Assembly: GCA_030549495.1 (NCBI GenBank)
Contig: JAUIRK010000774.1
Location: 62,001 to 126,000, forward strand
Reading direction: 5' to 3'
DNA from: Nectonema munidae
Lineage: Eukaryota; Nematomorpha; Nectonematoida; Nectonematidae
DNA: 64,000 nucleotides
A program made the translations under genes and the position numbers. The notes below the pieces were generated by a model. The model saw nothing but the letters and a program-made list of their open reading frames with translations. It was not told where the DNA came from and ran no database searches. How positions within the stretch are numbered: the first letter of the stretch is position 1; the number at the start of each line of letters is the position of its first letter. This document shows, piece after piece, positions 63,895 through 64,000 of this stretch.

Positions 63895-64000
63895 TCAAAC
63901 TTTTTTTTAATTTAAAATACTTGAAAAAATTCCTTTAAAATCGCCAAGCCAAAGGTTTTTTTATCAAGATTTTACTGATGCGATCATGGGCGTAAAAAGA

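Overview
This is a eukaryotic, strongly AT-rich window dominated by one host gene on the minus strand and many DNA transposons. The gene is the nuclear receptor FTZ-F1 (NR5A family): eight coding exons between 31697 and 5745 join in frame with GT-AG borders and give about 848 residues, from just ahead of the DNA-binding domain through the FTZ-F1 box, a long low-complexity hinge and the ligand-binding domain to the stop. FTZ-F1 belongs to ecdysozoan moulting and development pathways. Together with the base composition and the Merlin, piggyBac, pogo, hAT and Penelope mix this points to an arthropod, perhaps a parasitic copepod of the sea-louse type; the species is inference only.

Layout. 1-3000: a Penelope-like GIY-YIG endonuclease fragment in otherwise unrecognised sequence. 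3000-5744: sequence downstream of the FTZ-F1 stop, possibly a long 3' UTR. 5745-31697: the FTZ-F1 exons, with introns holding a pogo/Tigger-type MITE, two relatives of one hAT family, TTAA-flanked MITEs, a 3.1 kb hAT element stuffed with later insertions, a small hAT MITE, a LINE relic and a piggyBac transposase fragment. 31698-64000: the region upstream of the DNA-binding exon, which should hold the 5' exon(s) and promoter(s). I found only weak exon candidates there (32867-32882; a donor at 45455). Otherwise it carries a second piggyBac fragment, several hAT elements, a Merlin transposon interrupted by a MITE, a foldback element, an apparently intact pogo transposon at 52018-53805, tRNA-like SINE pieces and microsatellites.

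The most interesting non-gene signal is a set of short TTAA-flanked elements in three end-sequence families (CCCTTTGAGG, CCCGTTAACG, CCCATTTAGG). They have different tips but two of them share the same internal spacing of CGTCTGC-like motifs; the third carries related motifs. They look like piggyBac-type MITEs, and two decayed piggyBac transposase fragments lie in the same window. One copy sits inside the Merlin transposase gene. No LTR retrotransposon, retrovirus, Polinton, rRNA gene, canonical tRNA gene or CRISPR array was recognised.
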